Origin: Deltaproteobacteria bacterium
GTDB taxonomy: Bacteria; Desulfobacterota; Syntrophia; Syntrophales; Smithellaceae
Assembly: GCA_025355175.1 (NCBI GenBank)
Contig: JANYAF010000180.1
Location: forward strand, 1-37,672
Length of the DNA stretch: 37,672 nt
Reading direction: 5' to 3'
How positions within the stretch are numbered: position 1 is the stretch's first letter; each line of letters begins with the position of its first letter. Below the pieces are notes generated by a model. The model was not told the origin of the DNA. It ran no database searches and saw only the letters and a list, made by a program, of their open reading frames with translations. Below are positions 16,318 through 24,900 of this stretch, piece after piece. The translations under genes were made by a program, and so were the position numbers.

Positions 16318-16351
16318 CATGACTTTACGGGACACTTGCTGTCAAGTCATG
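16318..16351. repeat. Hairpin in the 16171-16461 spacer
   Basis: CATGACTT (16318-16325) pairs perfectly with AAGTCATG (16344-16351). Inside, GACA and TGTC pair around a short CTTGC loop, giving a two-part stem. It lies between the ferritin-like gene (+) and the M15 peptidase gene (-), which converge, so it could terminate either, although a strong T-run is lacking. I see nothing else in this 291-base spacer. Confidence 0.45.
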
Positions 16352-16461
16352 TATCGGTCAGGGCGTGAATAAAGTTTCATGTTAATGCCAGAGTATCTGT
16401 CATATTCAAATGATTAATTTTACTTCTGCTTTCCCTTCGGCCTACAGTCTAATAGCCTATT

Positions 16462-17028
16462 TCATGTCTTCTCAAAATGATGATAATCTTTAGGCTGTTC
16501 AAAATTGCCGCCCCAGTGCCAGCCGCGTTTGATAAATTCCTGTACGATGGGATTTTTGGTGGTGAAGGTTCCGTTATTATGCAGTCGATAGATTGCTCCG
16601 GCCGGCGCGGTGATGCCTGTGGGATAGATGACCGGATTCTGGACAGGATTGATATCGACGGCACGCCCGAAGGAGTGAAGCGACAGTTTATTGGTGTCTG
16701 CGATAACGCGGAAATTGAAACCGGATGAATTGTTGTCGGCCATGGAGTCGCCGTCTTCCCAGTTGTAAGCGACAATGGGGATAACCTTGCCGACCGGGAA
16801 TTTCAGTTTCTCGATGAGTTGAAAGATTTCGTAGACGTCGTCTTCGAGATTGGCATCCACGATAATCTGTCCCTGATGGCGCAGGCCGTTAAAAGAATAA
16901 TAGATGACATCGACTAAAGATAGCGCATCGATGACTTCCAGTGGTGCGGCGCTGCCTTCAATGGCTTCGGCAAAGCTCATGGTGCTGTCGATGATGATTT
17001 CTTCTTCGGGCATTTGGGTGAACTCCAT
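16462..17028 (-). CDS. M15-family D-Ala-D-Ala / L-Ala-D-Glu-type metallopeptidase
   Basis: A protein of up to 188 residues. The zinc-site pattern of family M15 is present: LSLHSFGRAVDINP gives the H-x6-D pair, and GWHWGGNFEQPKDYHHFEK gives the conserved tryptophan region, catalytic D/E and last histidine. The family cleaves peptidoglycan peptide bonds. No signal peptide is visible, so the enzyme either acts on imported muropeptides in the cytoplasm or uses another exit. ATG 17028 has no ribosome binding site; ATG 17013 has GGAG nine bases before it and may be the true start. Neighbours related to wall recycling (amgK, murU, ampG-like) make a cytoplasmic recycling role attractive, but this is inference. 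Confidence 0.85.
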   Translation of the reverse strand: MEFTQMPEEEIIIDSTMSFAEAIEGSAAPLEVIDALSLVDVIYYSFNGLRHQGQIIVDANLEDDVYEIFQLIEKLKFPVGKVIPIVAYNWEDGDSMADNNSSGFNFRVIADTNKLSLHSFGRAVDINPVQNPVIYPTGITAPAGAIYRLHNNGTFTTKNPIVQEFIKRGWHWGGNFEQPKDYHHFEKT

Positions 17029-17074
17029 CGTGAATAATTTTCGAAACGGTGACGCTTCAGTAATTCTTAATTCT

Positions 17075-17157
17075 CTCCTTTTTTGAAGGAGGGTTAGGGA
17101 GGATTTTGTAAACCTGCTTAAATCCCCCTTAGTCCCCCTTTAGAAAAGGAGGATTTT
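17075..17157. repeat. Imperfect inverted repeat (REP-like intergenic element)
   Basis: A T- and G-rich arm with GAAGGAGGGTTAGGGAGG and ATTT (17075-17106) mirrors AAATCCCCCTTAGTCCCCC and a following AAAAGGAGGA (17119-17153), with a few mismatches. It fills the spacer between the M15 gene and the stop of the glycosyltransferase fusion. The CCCCCTTAGTCCCCC core is typical of dispersed intergenic repeats in many Gram-negative genomes. Confidence 0.55.
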
Positions 17158-19609
17158 AATAAGCTGTAATGATGGCTTTTATGATTTTGTCGAGCGTCTC
17201 CTCGTTAAGCGATACTTCCCTGTAGATATCGCGGATAGCGCCGCAATCCAAATGTTCATAATCTTTCAGAAGAGGAGTAATGACGACACCTGCCATGTCA
17301 ATGGCCCCGGGTGAGACGAAAATTCTGTCTTCACTTTCGGCATAGTAGGTATCGGGACGGTGCTTCCGGCGCAAAAAGACCGTGAGACGCAGGCAACCTT
17401 TATCGTGATCGCAAAAGACATTCACCGGTGGTTCATCGTTTGTTGTGAACACTTCCTGTGCGGATTTTAATAAATGAATGAATTGTTCTTTCAAAGCTTC
17501 TGTGTCTTCAGATACCAGTACGACAACAGCGCGATCAAACCATTTTTCTGCATGGATTTGAACAGTTGCGCCAACTTTAACCGGCGGCAGTTCGTTTAAC
17601 TCCTTCAGGAAGGGAAGGGTACCCGAGGGGATCATCTGAAAATGCAAATGATCGGGTGCGGAAGCGCCGCAGGCCGGGCCATTATATAAAACCGTATAAT
17701 CCGGCGAAGCGTCTGTGGCTAGTTGTAAGAGCCAACTAAGAGATGATGTAATGTCCTGCGGCTGGTGTTTAAGTGTAACAACGGTAAAATGCCTGTCGAA
17801 AATCGGCGCGGGATTGCAAAGAATCAGGTAGCGATTGCGGTATAAAATGCCATGTTGGCCGGGCGGTAAATTCCCCCGGCATAAAAAACAGGGGCGCTTG
17901 CGAATAGATTCGGGATCAACGGACGCGCTTCCGCTTACCACACGGGCGGGATTGAATTGCAAGGTCACATCATACCTTCCGCATGATAGCTGCCTTGTCC
18001 GGATGGATTCCAAATTCCGGTAGGCTTCGGCTAACACAGGCCAGCTTTTCTTTTGCGATTCATAGAGATCGAGGCAAAGGGAGGAAAGAGTCATTATTTT
18101 CCTGTCGGGGTATTCGGCATAAATTTGACCCGGCGATGAAATGACTTCTGTAGGGAACGATCTCGCCACCCGCACGGGTGGTCGCGAGCGTTCCCTACAA
18201 TTCATCAGTTGCCTTGCTTGAATTTCCAGTGTTCGTAGTTTGTCTTTATAATAGTCGTTACGATTTTGTTTTTCGATGGAAAGCCCCGCATCGGTATTGT
18301 CCGACCAGCGGCGGCATAGATAAAGGCTTTCATAGATTCGACCGATGCGGTATTCGCGCGATATTCTCAACGCCACGGCATAATCTTCACCGTAGCTCAC
18401 ATTGGGAAAACCGAATTGGCGGATGACGGACGTGTCAAAGGCGCGGGGCGCTCCCATGCCGTTGACGCGCAGGAAATTATTGTGGCCGTTTTTGGGCGTC
18501 CATTCGCGGTGATCAATGAGTCCTGGAGGAATCTTTTTCAGGTGTTCATTAACCAGTGTATAAGAACCCACGACCATCGCATATTGTCCCCGTCGTAAGG
18601 TGGTGACGATTTTTTGAAGTGTCTGCGGCGAGCTGTAAAGATCGTCGGAGTCCAGCTGAATGATATACCGACCGCAATGTGGCGAATAAATTGCTTCATT
18701 CCAGCAGCCGCCGATACCGAGATCACGCCTAGAAGGGATAATATGTTGAATATGGGGATATTTTGCGGCAAACTTTTTCAAAATATTTGTGGTGCCATCT
18801 GTGGAATGATTATCCACAACCAGGATGTTGAAGGGGAAGTCCGTCTGTTGTCCCAAAGCGCTCGTCAGCGCGTCGGTAATGGGTTTTTTACGGTTGAGCA
18901 CGGGAATGACGATACTTGCCTTCCATTGGAAAGCCGCCGGCTCTCTATCAGTCCTTTTTGTACGCGCAGGTAAGTGCGCTCCGATTTGCTTCAGATAGTT
19001 TGTTGCGATCTTCTCCATCGTTTGCTGACGGACGAAATTTTCTTTTGCGACATAGGCAAATTGTGCCTCTGTTTGCCTATCTGATGATTTTGCCGGCTTA
19101 ATCTTTTTTGCGGATACCGTGTACAAAGACTCCGGCACGTGAATCAAGGCATGATCGATGGAAATTTTCAGACGCAGATCATATAGAGCGGTGGATGCGT
19201 CATGGGGTGGCCCGCCATATTTTTGCAAAACGGTTTTAACGGCTGCCGTAGAGATTATAAAAAAATGGCCGAAGCTGAAATCATCGCGAATCGAACCTTC
19301 CTGATGGTCGTTCAACGGGTGCGCGCTGATGTCGTCCCCGTCGCGGCACAGGAAATCCGAATAAATCATCCCCGCCCCGGTATCGCGGGCGATGGCCAAG
19401 AGCCTTCGCAATGACTGTTGATCGCATGAGACGTTCGTCGTCGAATCCACCGCCAGTAAATAACCAGACGATATTTTGCTGAAGAACGAAGAAGGTCGGC
19501 CGGCGGCTTTGACCGCGTCTGCTCCGGCGGGCCAGGTGTTTGCCGCCTGTTTTTCATCCGCTGCGCACCAGAGTAAAAAACGTCCTAATTTGTAAACCGA
19601 AGGTTTCAT
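17156..19609 (-). CDS. Fusion of a family 2 glycosyltransferase and a DUF4922/GalT-HIT-like nucleotidyl-transfer domain
   Basis: An 817-residue protein with three parts. Residues 35-165 look like a degenerate glycosyltransferase half (AGMIYSDFLCRDGDD). Residues 229-440 are a full GT2 domain: KASIVIPVLNR, VVDNHSTDGT, LDSDD at 319-323 as the metal/nucleotide-sugar site, and YGEDY near 406-410. Residues 505-810 match the DUF4922 type, with a possible zinc pair CFLC (574-577) and HLHFQ (654-658), the H-x-H-x-Q pattern of GalT and Ap4A-phosphorylase-type HIT enzymes. Residues 471-487 are encoded by a palindrome inserted in frame. The gene follows lptE by 22 bases on the same strand and may be co-transcribed with it. 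Joint sugar transfer and nucleotide-sugar chemistry is inference; substrates are unknown. Confidence 0.85.
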   Translation of the reverse strand: MKPSVYKLGRFLLWCAADEKQAANTWPAGADAVKAAGRPSSFFSKISSGYLLAVDSTTNVSCDQQSLRRLLAIARDTGAGMIYSDFLCRDGDDISAHPLNDHQEGSIRDDFSFGHFFIISTAAVKTVLQKYGGPPHDASTALYDLRLKISIDHALIHVPESLYTVSAKKIKPAKSSDRQTEAQFAYVAKENFVRQQTMEKIATNYLKQIGAHLPARTKRTDREPAAFQWKASIVIPVLNRKKPITDALTSALGQQTDFPFNILVVDNHSTDGTTNILKKFAAKYPHIQHIIPSRRDLGIGGCWNEAIYSPHCGRYIIQLDSDDLYSSPQTLQKIVTTLRRGQYAMVVGSYTLVNEHLKKIPPGLIDHREWTPKNGHNNFLRVNGMGAPRAFDTSVIRQFGFPNVSYGEDYAVALRISREYRIGRIYESLYLCRRWSDNTDAGLSIEKQNRNDYYKDKLRTLEIQARQLMNCRERSRPPVRVARSFPTEVISSPGQIYAEYPDRKIMTLSSLCLDLYESQKKSWPVLAEAYRNLESIRTRQLSCGRYDVTLQFNPARVVSGSASVDPESIRKRPCFLCRGNLPPGQHGILYRNRYLILCNPAPIFDRHFTVVTLKHQPQDITSSLSWLLQLATDASPDYTVLYNGPACGASAPDHLHFQMIPSGTLPFLKELNELPPVKVGATVQIHAEKWFDRAVVVLVSEDTEALKEQFIHLLKSAQEVFTTNDEPPVNVFCDHDKGCLRLTVFLRRKHRPDTYYAESEDRIFVSPGAIDMAGVVITPLLKDYEHLDCGAIRDIYREVSLNEETLDKIIKAIITAY
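18149..18199. repeat. 51-bp imperfect palindrome inserted in frame in a coding sequence
   Basis: TGTAGGGAACG (18149-18159) pairs with CGTTCCCTACA (18189-18199). CTCG (18162-18165) pairs with CGAG (18185-18188), and CCACCCG (18166-18172) with CGGGTGG (18175-18181), leaving small bulges of two and three bases. Its length, 51 bases, equals 17 codons, so it adds CRERSRPPVRVARSFPT to the protein without breaking the frame. It falls between the two enzymatic domains. This is the pattern of a mobile palindromic element tolerated inside a linker. Confidence 0.8.
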
Positions 19610-19631
19610 GGATACTCGTGCCGGGGAGTCG

Positions 19632-20180
19632 TTAAAAATTAGACATCATCAGATTAAAAGCTTTTTCCGCCGTATCGCGGGACAGTTTGGTCAGCGCTCT
19701 CTTTCGGGTGGCGGGCAGCAGATTAATATCGTCTTGCAGCTCGTAATCGACTGTTGCGGTGACATTTCGGGAAGACCAGAGCGTTTTGCCGGTGTCCTTT
19801 TCACGGAAGCTGGACTCCAGTGTAACAGCCATTCTCTCTTCGGCGGCCAGGATGCTTTTCCGGTAGGAAAGCGCCACGGTATTGAGACTGAGGATGTTGC
19901 CGCTGATGATCGCGTCCGCCTGTTCGATAGTCGACGCGGCTTTAAAGCGGCTGTTCTGGATGATTTGATCAATGAACGCTGTCCGTATGAAATTTTCTAT
20001 TTCCGCCTGAGCGGTTTTGTTGCCGAAAGGTTCAACATAAACATTTTTTATGCGGCGGTCGATGTGTTCGCCTTGCGGCGCGAAGGCGTAACCGCACCCA
20101 AAGACCGCATAGACCAGCGCGAACAGCAAGCCAAATTTAATTCTGGAAAACGAGTTTTGTTTTTTCATAAAATTAACCAT
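19632..20180 (-). CDS. lptE: LptE-like LPS-assembly lipoprotein
   Basis: A 182-residue lipoprotein. A hydrophobic signal ends in a lipobox with cysteine at about residue 29 (VFGCGYAF). The mature part follows the LptE-type pattern: a VYVEPFGNKT segment, ENFIRTAFIDQIIQNSRF, and the later VTLESSFREKDTGKTLWSSR beta strands. LptE plugs the LptD barrel in the outer membrane and helps place lipopolysaccharide. The position directly after leuS (stop at 20183) is the classical leuS-lptE order in proteobacteria and supports the call. Two in-frame ATGs exist, 20180 and 20168, and neither has a clear ribosome binding site. The customary next gene holA is absent, and the glycosyltransferase fusion takes its place. 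Confidence 0.85.
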   Translation of the reverse strand: MVNFMKKQNSFSRIKFGLLFALVYAVFGCGYAFAPQGEHIDRRIKNVYVEPFGNKTAQAEIENFIRTAFIDQIIQNSRFKAASTIEQADAIISGNILSLNTVALSYRKSILAAEERMAVTLESSFREKDTGKTLWSSRNVTATVDYELQDDINLLPATRKRALTKLSRDTAEKAFNLMMSNF

Positions 20181-20182
20181 AG

Positions 20183-22761
20183 TTATTGAGTAACGACAAT
20201 GTTCACCAGCTTTTTGGGAACGTAAATGACTTTCATGATTTTTGCTCCTTTAAGCATCGCTACGATTTTTTCATCCCCCTGCGCGTCGGCTTTTATTTTT
20301 TCAGGATCTTCACCGACGGGCACCGTCATCCGGCTACGCAACTTGCCGTTGATCTGAATGACGATGGTCATTTCTTCTTCGCTGGCAATCGCCGGATCAA
20401 AGTCAGGCCAAGGCGCATCGGCCACGGATGTAGTATGGTCCAGCATCTGCCAGAGCTCTTCGGTCATATGCGGGACAATGGGCGCAAGCAGCAGAACCGC
20501 CGCTTCCAGCGCTTCGCGGATTACCGCCAGTGCGGTTTTATCTTCCCGGCCGGGATGTTTCACCGCGTACAGGGTGTTGACCAGTTCATCACCGCGCTGA
20601 TCGCGGTGTTGAAGTGGAAGCGGTCTTCAATGTCGGATGTGACCTTGCGGATGGTCTGATGCGTCTTTCGCCGAAGGGTCTTGAGATCGCCTGTAAGCGC
20701 CAGGTTTCCTGATGCAGGCGCAACCGTTTTGATGTCCTCCAGATATTCGTCAAAGATGCGCCATAAGCGGCTGAGAAATCGAAACGATCCTTCCACACCC
20801 TGTTCGCTCCATTCGAGGTCTTTTTCCGGCGGTGCGGTAAACAGGCAGAAGATACGCGCTGTGTCCGCGCCGTAGGTTTTGACCAGATAATCCGGATCGA
20901 TCACGTTCTTGAGTGATTTGGACATTTTTTCCGTTTTGCCGATCATAACGTCCTGACCGCAGATGTGGCATTTGCCGTCGGCTGCCTGCTCGGGGAAAAG
21001 ATAACCATGCTCGGGGCACTTCATCGTTTCCTTGCAGACCATGCCCTGTGTCAGCAGATTGGTGAAAGGCTCATCCACGCCGAGTACGCCGAAGTCGCGC
21101 AGCATCTTGGTGTAGAACCGTGAGTAGAGCAGATGCAGAATGGCGTGCTCGATTCCGCCGATGTATTGATCCACCGGCATCCAGTAATCAAGTTTTTTGC
21201 GGTCTAAACCCGGTTTGATGTCGTAATCCGGACTGCAATAGCGATCGAAATACCAGGACGATTCCACAAACGTGTCCATCGTGTCGGTTTCACGGGCTGC
21301 GGGGCCTCCGCATTTGGGACAGGTCGTATCGACAAATTCTTTGAGAGCCGCGAGCGGCGAGCCGCCTTCCGGGCTGAACACAACATTCTCGGGCAGGACG
21401 ACGGGCAGATCTTCTTCTTTGACGGGGACGATGCCGCATTTGTCGCAGTTGATCATCGGTATGGGCGCGCCCCAGTAGCGCTGGCGCGAAATGCCCCAGT
21501 CGCGCAGACGGTACTGAATCGTTCGCCGGCCTTTCCGCTCCGCCTCCATAAAATCGGCGATGGCCTCCAGAACTTTCGTGTTTTCCATACCGTTGAACTG
21601 GTCGGAGTTGACCAGGATGCCTTCATCCACATAGGCTTCGGTCATTGTTGCCGGATCAAGCGTTTTGTCTTTTGGTGAAATGACGACAATCAGCGGCAGG
21701 TTGAACTTTTTGGCAAATTCAAAGTCGCGCTGGTCGTGCGTGGGGACAGCCATGACGCAGCCGGTGCCGTAATCGGCCAGAACGAAGTTAGCTGCATAGA
21801 TGGGCATTTCCCGACCGGTAAGCGGGTTTTTACAGTAAGAGTCCAGAAACAGGCCTTCCTTTTCATAATACTCGGAGGTCCGCATGAGCTTGTCCTGCTT
21901 TTTGACTTTTTCCACAAACTGCCGGACATTGCCTTCGCAGGGCTTTCCTTTGGCCAGTTGCATGACCAGCGGATGTTCGGCGGCCACCAACATGAAGGTC
22001 GCGCCGAAGAGTGTGTCCTGACGGGTGGTGAAAACCTTGATCGCGCCTTCGGCACCGACCATGGGGAAATCCACCTCGCAGCCGTAGCTTTTTCCGATCC
22101 AGTTCTTCTGCATGGTCATGACGCGTTCCGGCCAGCCGGGCAGTTTGTCGCAGTAGTCCAGCAGTTCTTCGATGTAGGCGGTGATTTTGAAGAACCACTG
22201 ATCCAGTACTTTTTCGGTCACCTCCGTGCTGCAACGCCAGCACAGGCCGCCTTCTACCTGTTCGTTGGCGAGCACCGTGTCGCACTTGACGCAGAAATTG
22301 ACGGTGGAGCGTTTTTTATAGGCCAGGCCTTTTTCAAACATCCAGATAAAAAAGAGTTGTTCCCATCGGTAATATTTTGGTTCGCAGGTAGCTAGTTCCC
22401 GATCCCAGTCGTAGCTGAAGCCCATACGTTTGAGCTGTTTACGCATGTGGTTGATATTTTCATGGGTCCATTTGGCTGGATGAATTTTGTGTTCGATGGC
22501 GGCGTTTTCCGCCGGCATGCCGAAGGCGTCCCAGCCGATGGGATGCAGGACGTTGAAACCTTTCATGCGCTTGTAGCGGGCGACGACATCGCCGATTGTG
22601 TAATTACGGACATGGCCGATATGGATTTTCCCGGACGGGTAAGGGAACATCTCCAGCAGATAGTATTTTTTCTTTTGTGGGTCTTCGGTGACTTTAAAGG
22701 CTTTTTCTTCTTCCCATTTCTTTTGCCATTTTTCTTCAATGGCGATCGGTTCGTACTTCAT
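20183..22761 (-). CDS. leuS: Leucyl-tRNA synthetase LeuS, frameshifted near the C terminus as given
   Basis: Class I synthetase joining leucine to tRNA-Leu. HIGH is at 47-50 ([12 protein letters not shown]), KMSKS lies near residue 610, and the CP1 editing insertion is present. The main frame breaks at 20585-20589 after AISAVM; the anticodon-binding part then continues in another frame as [16 protein letters not shown] to 20183. Adding one G between ATG and AACTGG restores one protein of about 860 residues, the normal length. The gene is normally single-copy and essential, so a sequence error is the simplest explanation. I start at ATG 22761 ([13 protein letters not shown]), where homologous proteins begin. 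It leads a leuS-lptE unit on the - strand. Confidence 0.93.
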
Positions 22762-22855
22762 AGGTATCATGTGCTCCCAAATGATATTAATCGGTGATTT
22801 GCTTAACATATCGGCGGGGTGCTTGCAATGCCTTTGTGGAGGATACAAGGACAGC

Positions 22856-22915
22856 GGCTATCGGCTATGGGCTACAGGTAGAATTGTAGGGTGGGACAAG
22901 CGAAGCGGTTCCACC
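22856..22915. repeat. Short tandem heptamer and small palindrome between amgK and leuS
   Basis: Three near-identical heptamers GGCTATC, GGCTATG and GGCTACA stand in tandem at 22856-22876. Then GGTGGGAC (22890-22897) pairs with GTTCCACC (22908-22915), with one G-T pair, across a 10-base loop. Both look like fragments of dispersed intergenic repeats. They lie between two - strand genes and may weaken read-through from amgK into leuS. Confidence 0.5.
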
Positions 22916-22941
22916 AAAAAGTGTTTTTCGCGGACAATGCA

Positions 22942-23934
22942 TCAAATTGGCTTTGATGAAAGTTTATTCATACAATTCCTGGCCAATTCGTTTAAAACCG
23001 GCAGGGTTTCTGCGTTGGAGGTGGCTGTCACTAAATTCTTAATGCCGGTGGGAATGTGGGTGAGAAAATCCGGTTTGTTTTTTTTGAGCCCCAGAAAACC
23101 GTAGGCGCCCAAGGCCTGCATCAGACGCTGGGCTGCGCCTTCCCAGAAATGATCGGTGAATTGGTCCAGGCTGTAATTCGGTTCCATAATCCGGTAATAA
23201 AATGAAATCAGTTCGTTTCTTTCATCGTGGCTGAACATCACATAGGGATCGCAGATCAGCGACCCCAGATCGTAAAACAGGTTGCCAAGCCTCATTCCCT
23301 GAAAATCAATGAAAACAGGCCGGTCATTTTTAATCATAATATTCTGGGACTGAAAATCACGGTGGATCAGGCACGGTTGATTTTTTTGCAGACGGCCGAT
23401 CAGCCCGTCTGATTCTTCTGCCCAGCCGCGCATCAAGGAATCGGACAAATCCAATGTGCAGACCGCCTCAACAAAATTTTCCTTGAAGTAGTTGTGCTCC
23501 CACACGTAGAGAGACCGGTCATATCCTTTAGTCAGTTTCAAATGAGCCGGCAAGTCGGCCGGTGGAATGCGATGCAACCTGTGTATTTCCGAAAGCGCCC
23601 TTAAATAATAGTGACGCCTTTTGTACCAGGGAAGGGTGCGGAGCGAATACAAATCAATGTCACCCAGGTCTTCGAGCAATAAGAAACGCTGCCGGTAATC
23701 ATAGGCAATTATGACCGGTACCGGTATGCCGATTTCGGTCATAAAGCGGTTGATTTCCGCCCAGTAGGCGTTTTCCTCGACGTCGGCTCCGTATTGCATA
23801 AAAATAAAGGTTGGACCATGAGGCAGGCGTACCCGATAAAAATTGCGGTCGGAGCCGCCCTTTTTAATAGGATCATATTGAAAGTCAACCACACTCAGAT
23901 GATCATTTAAGAATTTTCGTATTTCTTTGTTCAT
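22942..23934 (-). CDS. amgK: APH-family sugar kinase, AmgK-like (N-acetylmuramate/N-acetylglucosamine anomeric kinase)
   Basis: A 330-residue aminoglycoside-phosphotransferase-fold kinase. The Brenner motif is HRDFQSQN at 191-198 and the metal-binding DFQG at 210-213. FLLLEDLGDIDLYSL near 84-98 is the hinge region. AmgK phosphorylates MurNAc or GlcNAc at C1 with ATP. The adjacent upstream gene is a MurU-type nucleotidyltransferase overlapping by 4 bases, the same pairing as in the Pseudomonas recycling shunt, which strongly supports this over an antibiotic-resistance kinase. It would act in the cytoplasm on sugars released from turned-over peptidoglycan. Confidence 0.87.
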   Translation of the reverse strand: MNKEIRKFLNDHLSVVDFQYDPIKKGGSDRNFYRVRLPHGPTFIFMQYGADVEENAYWAEINRFMTEIGIPVPVIIAYDYRQRFLLLEDLGDIDLYSLRTLPWYKRRHYYLRALSEIHRLHRIPPADLPAHLKLTKGYDRSLYVWEHNYFKENFVEAVCTLDLSDSLMRGWAEESDGLIGRLQKNQPCLIHRDFQSQNIMIKNDRPVFIDFQGMRLGNLFYDLGSLICDPYVMFSHDERNELISFYYRIMEPNYSLDQFTDHFWEGAAQRLMQALGAYGFLGLKKNKPDFLTHIPTGIKNLVTATSNAETLPVLNELARNCMNKLSSKPI

Positions 23935-24644
23935 AAGTTTTGTTGACGTAATTTATTGTATTCTTCAATCGTTCCGAGATCGTACCAGAAACCTTCGTCC
24001 ATGACAATCCCTCCGACGGAGCGACGATTTTTCCTGATACTTTCGATCAGCGGCAAGACAATCGATTCTGTTTTACCCGCCGTGAGCCGCTGTAAAAACG
24101 ATATTTCCACAATGTAAATACCTGCAAAAAGACAACTCTGAACGCCGGGGTTATGCAAAGCATCTCTCATATCGCAGATAAAGCCCGCAGTGTCAATATT
24201 GACGTTGGTGAGGGGCCCATGGCTGCGCAGAGCCAGGGTAACTTGCGTTTGAAGTTTAAAATGCCTGTCGATCAGCGGCGCAAGCGGCAAATTGGTGATA
24301 ATATCGCCGTTGTAAACGAGAATGCGTTCGTCCGTCCCAATCAGGTCTTCAATGTTTTTTATGCCGCCCCCCGTGTCCAGAAGCACCGGCTCGTGGCGGA
24401 ACGTGATCGGGATCCCCTGCCAGCTGCTGTCCGGGAACGCCTCTTTGTACTTGCCCGGGCAGTGATGCGTGTTGACAATGAACCTTTGAACACCAATGGC
24501 GCGCAACTGTTCCATCGCATAAGTAATCATCGGCCTGCCGCCGATTGGCAGAAGTGGCTTGGGCATATTTTCCGTGAGCGGCCGGAGTCTCGTGCCCAAT
24601 CCGGCACCTAAAATAAAGGCAGTATTAATATCTTTGTCTGTCAT
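23931..24644 (-). CDS. murU: MurU-like MurNAc-1-phosphate uridylyltransferase (nucleotidyltransferase family)
   Basis: A 237-residue sugar-nucleotide pyrophosphorylase. The N-terminal signature LGAGLGTRLRPLTENMPKPL covers about 12-31, with G-x-G-T-R for nucleotide binding, K29 and the PLLPIGG loop. LLDTGGGIKNI and VYNGDI are the usual sugar-1-phosphate and metal contacts, and the short length matches MurU rather than GlmU or RmlA. It converts MurNAc-1-P and UTP into UDP-MurNAc, bypassing de novo synthesis. It is the first gene of the murU-amgK pair with an ATGA overlap. GlcNAc- or mannose-type substrates are less likely given the kinase partner. Confidence 0.87.
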   Translation of the reverse strand: MTDKDINTAFILGAGLGTRLRPLTENMPKPLLPIGGRPMITYAMEQLRAIGVQRFIVNTHHCPGKYKEAFPDSSWQGIPITFRHEPVLLDTGGGIKNIEDLIGTDERILVYNGDIITNLPLAPLIDRHFKLQTQVTLALRSHGPLTNVNIDTAGFICDMRDALHNPGVQSCLFAGIYIVEISFLQRLTAGKTESIVLPLIESIRKNRRSVGGIVMDEGFWYDLGTIEEYNKLRQQNL

Positions 24645-24803
24645 TGCTTTTTCAAGCCTGCTCGTCTGTCAAAGTTTATTCCACTTTGTGCGTATGCCTT
24701 ATACTATACTGGCGGTTTATATTGGAGAATAATTTTACTCGAAAAGAGGGCAGCATCATCCTATCAGTCTTTGGAAGCAAACACCTCTATAGACATTATC
24801 ATC

Positions 24804-24832
24804 TTGACAAGTCATCGGTGATTATATTAGAT
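24804..24832 (+). promoter_or_regulatory. Candidate promoter of the outer-membrane barrel gene
   Basis: A perfect -35 TTGACA (24804-24809) is followed 17 bases later by TTAGAT (24827-24832), a weak -10. The gene starts at 24901 behind AAGGAGG. The divergent murU begins at 24644, so this spacer probably holds two promoters; the murU one is not evident. Confidence 0.4.
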
Positions 24833-24900
24833 ACAACAAACAAGTTATAATTACAGACACTGGCAATGTGTAGAAAAGATCGCATAAGGAGGTAATAAGT

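Noticed and set aside
17835-18023. Short + strand frames within 17156-19609
   Set aside because: They are antisense to a continuous protein with recognisable GT2 and HIT-like motifs.
22942-23934. Aminoglycoside resistance phosphotransferase
   Set aside because: The fold is shared, but the 4-base overlap with a MurU-type nucleotidyltransferase makes an AmgK-like sugar kinase much more likely.
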